Made by a program: the position numbers and the translations under genes. From Gammaproteobacteria bacterium (GTDB taxonomy: Bacteria > Pseudomonadota > Gammaproteobacteria > DSM-26407), in the NCBI GenBank assembly GCA_028694565.1, contig JAQVKR010000143.1:1-6955 (forward strand): 6,955 bases of DNA. Reading direction: 5' to 3'. Positions 5,600 through 6,955 of this stretch are shown here, in pieces (the stretch's first letter is position 1; the number at the start of each line of letters is the position of its first letter). The notes beneath the pieces were generated by a model that was not told the origin of the DNA, ran no database searches, and was given only the letters and a program-made list of their open reading frames with translations.

Positions 5600-6943
5600 A
5601 TGGGCCACGAAAGCGATTTGGCGACGACGGTCGTCTTCGGCCTCGATCCGCAGTGGTTCGCCGCGGTGGTGTTCCTCCTCACCTACGTGGTGATCATGAC
5701 CGAGCGCATCAACCGGGCGATCGTGGCGCTGACCGCGGCGGGCCTGATGATCTTCGGCGGGGTCCTGACCCAGGAGGCGGCGCTGCGCGGGGTGGACTTC
5801 AACACCCTGGGCCTGCTTACGGGGATGATGGTGATCGTGGCCATCACCAGCAAGTCGGGCGTCTTTCAGTACCTGGCCATCTGGTCGGCGAAACGGGTCA
5901 ACGGGCGTCCCTGGGGCATCCTGGTCATGCTCACCGTGGTGACCGCGATCCTGTCCGCGCTGCTGGACAACGTGACCACGGTGCTGCTCATCGCCCCGGT
6001 CACCCTGCTCATCACCGAGGAGCTGGAGGTTCCCGCCTATCCCTTCCTGTTCAGCGAGATCTTCGCCTCCAACATCGGCGGCACCGCCACCCTCATCGGC
6101 GATCCGCCGAACATCATGATCGGTTCGGCGGTACAGCTCACCTTCAACGATTTCCTGTGGAACCTGGCTCCGGTCGTGCCCATCATCCTGGTGGCCTCGA
6201 TGGTGCCCATCTACCTCATCTGGGGGCGGCGGCTGCACACCTCCGAGGCGAACCGCCAGCGGGTCATGGACTTCGACGAGGGCAAGGCCATCACCGACCC
6301 GCGGCTGCTGCGCCAGGCGCTGGCGGTGCTGGCGCTGGTGATTACCGGGTTCGTGCTGTCCCACGCCATCGGCCAGGAGCCGGCGAGCATCGCCATGTTC
6401 GGGGCGGCGGTGCTGCTGCTGGTCACCAACGTCGGCATGAAGGCCGAGGAGCAGACCCACCGGGTCCACTCCGCCTTTTCCCAGGTGGAGTGGGTGACCC
6501 TGTTCTTCTTCATGGGGCTGTTCGTGGTGGTCCATGCGGTGGACTCCACCGGGCTGCTCAAGCTGCTGGCCGGGCAGGTGGTGGCGCTGACCGGGGGGAC
6601 GCCGCACACCACGGCGGTGGTGATCCTGTGGGCATCCGCCCTGGCCTCGGCGGTGGTGGACAACATCCCCTTCGTGGCCACCATGATCCCGATCATCAAG
6701 TCCATGGCGGCGACCTTCGGCGGCCACGAGGAGCTGCTGCCGCTGTGGTGGTCCCTGGCGCTGGGCGCCTGTCTCGGCGGCAACGGCACCCTGGTGGGGG
6801 CGAGCGCCAACCTGGTGGTGGCCGGCTTCGCCGAGCTGGCGGGGCACCCCATCCGCTTCGTGCCCTTCATGCTGATGGCCTTCCCGCTGATGATTTTCTC
6901 CATCCTCATCAGCACCGCCTATCTCTATCTGCGCTATTTCTGA
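5600..6943 (+). CDS. Ion transporter of the ArsB/NhaD/SLC13 (P-protein) group
   Basis: This polytopic inner-membrane protein of 447 residues has about 11-12 hydrophobic segments. It shows the duplicated half-repeat architecture of the ion transporter superfamily. The first half has DNVTT (123-127) followed by the re-entrant-loop motif GGTATLIGDPPNIMIG (160-175). The second half repeats this as DNIPF (354-358) and GGNGTLVGASANLVV (393-407). A hydrophilic loop at about 209-238 (RRLHTSEANRQRVMDFDEGKAITDPR) divides the halves. These motifs are typical of proteins annotated as ArsB/NhaD-family or 'pink-eyed dilution'-like transporters; members move arsenite, Na+ or organic anions, and sequence alone does not choose between them. 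No arsenic-resistance genes are nearby. The ATG at 5600 is preferred because the ten residues added by the ATG at 5570 (MGPPGRGGAL) look like spacer, but neither start has a clear ribosome-binding site. The gene is complete at its 3' end. Confidence 0.88.
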   Translation: MGHESDLATTVVFGLDPQWFAAVVFLLTYVVIMTERINRAIVALTAAGLMIFGGVLTQEAALRGVDFNTLGLLTGMMVIVAITSKSGVFQYLAIWSAKRVNGRPWGILVMLTVVTAILSALLDNVTTVLLIAPVTLLITEELEVPAYPFLFSEIFASNIGGTATLIGDPPNIMIGSAVQLTFNDFLWNLAPVVPIILVASMVPIYLIWGRRLHTSEANRQRVMDFDEGKAITDPRLLRQALAVLALVITGFVLSHAIGQEPASIAMFGAAVLLLVTNVGMKAEEQTHRVHSAFSQVEWVTLFFFMGLFVVVHAVDSTGLLKLLAGQVVALTGGTPHTTAVVILWASALASAVVDNIPFVATMIPIIKSMAATFGGHEELLPLWWSLALGACLGGNGTLVGASANLVVAGFAELAGHPIRFVPFMLMAFPLMIFSILISTAYLYLRYF

Positions 6944-6955
6944 GGCCGGGCTGCC

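Noticed and set aside
4899..5600. A plus-strand open frame of 233 codons over the CBS gene, reaching the transporter start
   Set aside because: It is low-complexity and in the wrong frame relative to the clear CBS pair. Its TGA overlapping the transporter ATG is coincidental.
2281..5682. A minus-strand open frame of more than 1,100 codons spanning fumC, the lipoprotein and the CBS gene
   Set aside because: Its translation is Pro/Arg/Gly/His-rich without any domain, it overlaps four well-supported features in other frames, and such stop-free shadows are expected at this GC content.

Overview
This is a GC-rich window (coding regions very rich in G and C at third codon positions) from what looks like a gammaproteobacterium. 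The first two genes closely resemble Escherichia coli YadG and YadH, and the fumarase is a standard proteobacterial class II enzyme. A Chromatiales- or Ectothiorhodospiraceae-like host is a reasonable guess, but nothing in the window proves it.

Layout. Positions 2-835 (+) hold the 3' nine tenths of an ABC transporter ATPase (yadG-like), followed 50 bp later by its ABC-2 type permease (yadH-like, 886-1659, +). Together they form an inner-membrane exporter of unknown substrate. About 200 bp of distinctly AT-richer, repeat-built sequence (about 1673-1869) then separates this pair from the convergent fumC gene (1860-3263, -), and the repeat runs into the last codons of fumC. Between fumC and the divergent gene is a 361-bp regulatory region (3264-3624). 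It holds a candidate fumC -10 element, a near-perfect FNR/Anr-type box, a perfect TGTGA-N6-TCACA CRP/Vfr-type site and a long inverted repeat (arms about 50 nt). The divergent gene (3625-4689, +) encodes a predicted outer-membrane lipoprotein with a LysM domain and TPR-like helices. A GC-rich spacer with a strong stem-loop and a possible 27-codon leader ORF precedes a small two-CBS-domain protein (4954-5433, +). After another GC-rich, hairpin-prone spacer comes a 12-TM-class ion transporter of the ArsB/NhaD/SLC13 group (5600-6943, +), which ends 12 bp before the window edge.

How the genes fit together. The ABC pair is one operon. FumC is a TCA-cycle enzyme transcribed alone in this window, and its upstream sites suggest control by oxygen or cyclic AMP through CRP/FNR-family regulators. 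The CBS protein and the transporter are co-oriented and may be functionally linked as adenine-nucleotide sensor and ion transporter, but a 166-bp gap leaves this unproven. I see no phage, insertion sequence with transposase, CRISPR array, tRNA or rRNA. Most of the window is ordinary housekeeping and transport content. The items most worth a second look are the two repeat structures, the CRP/FNR control region and the possible leader ORF.
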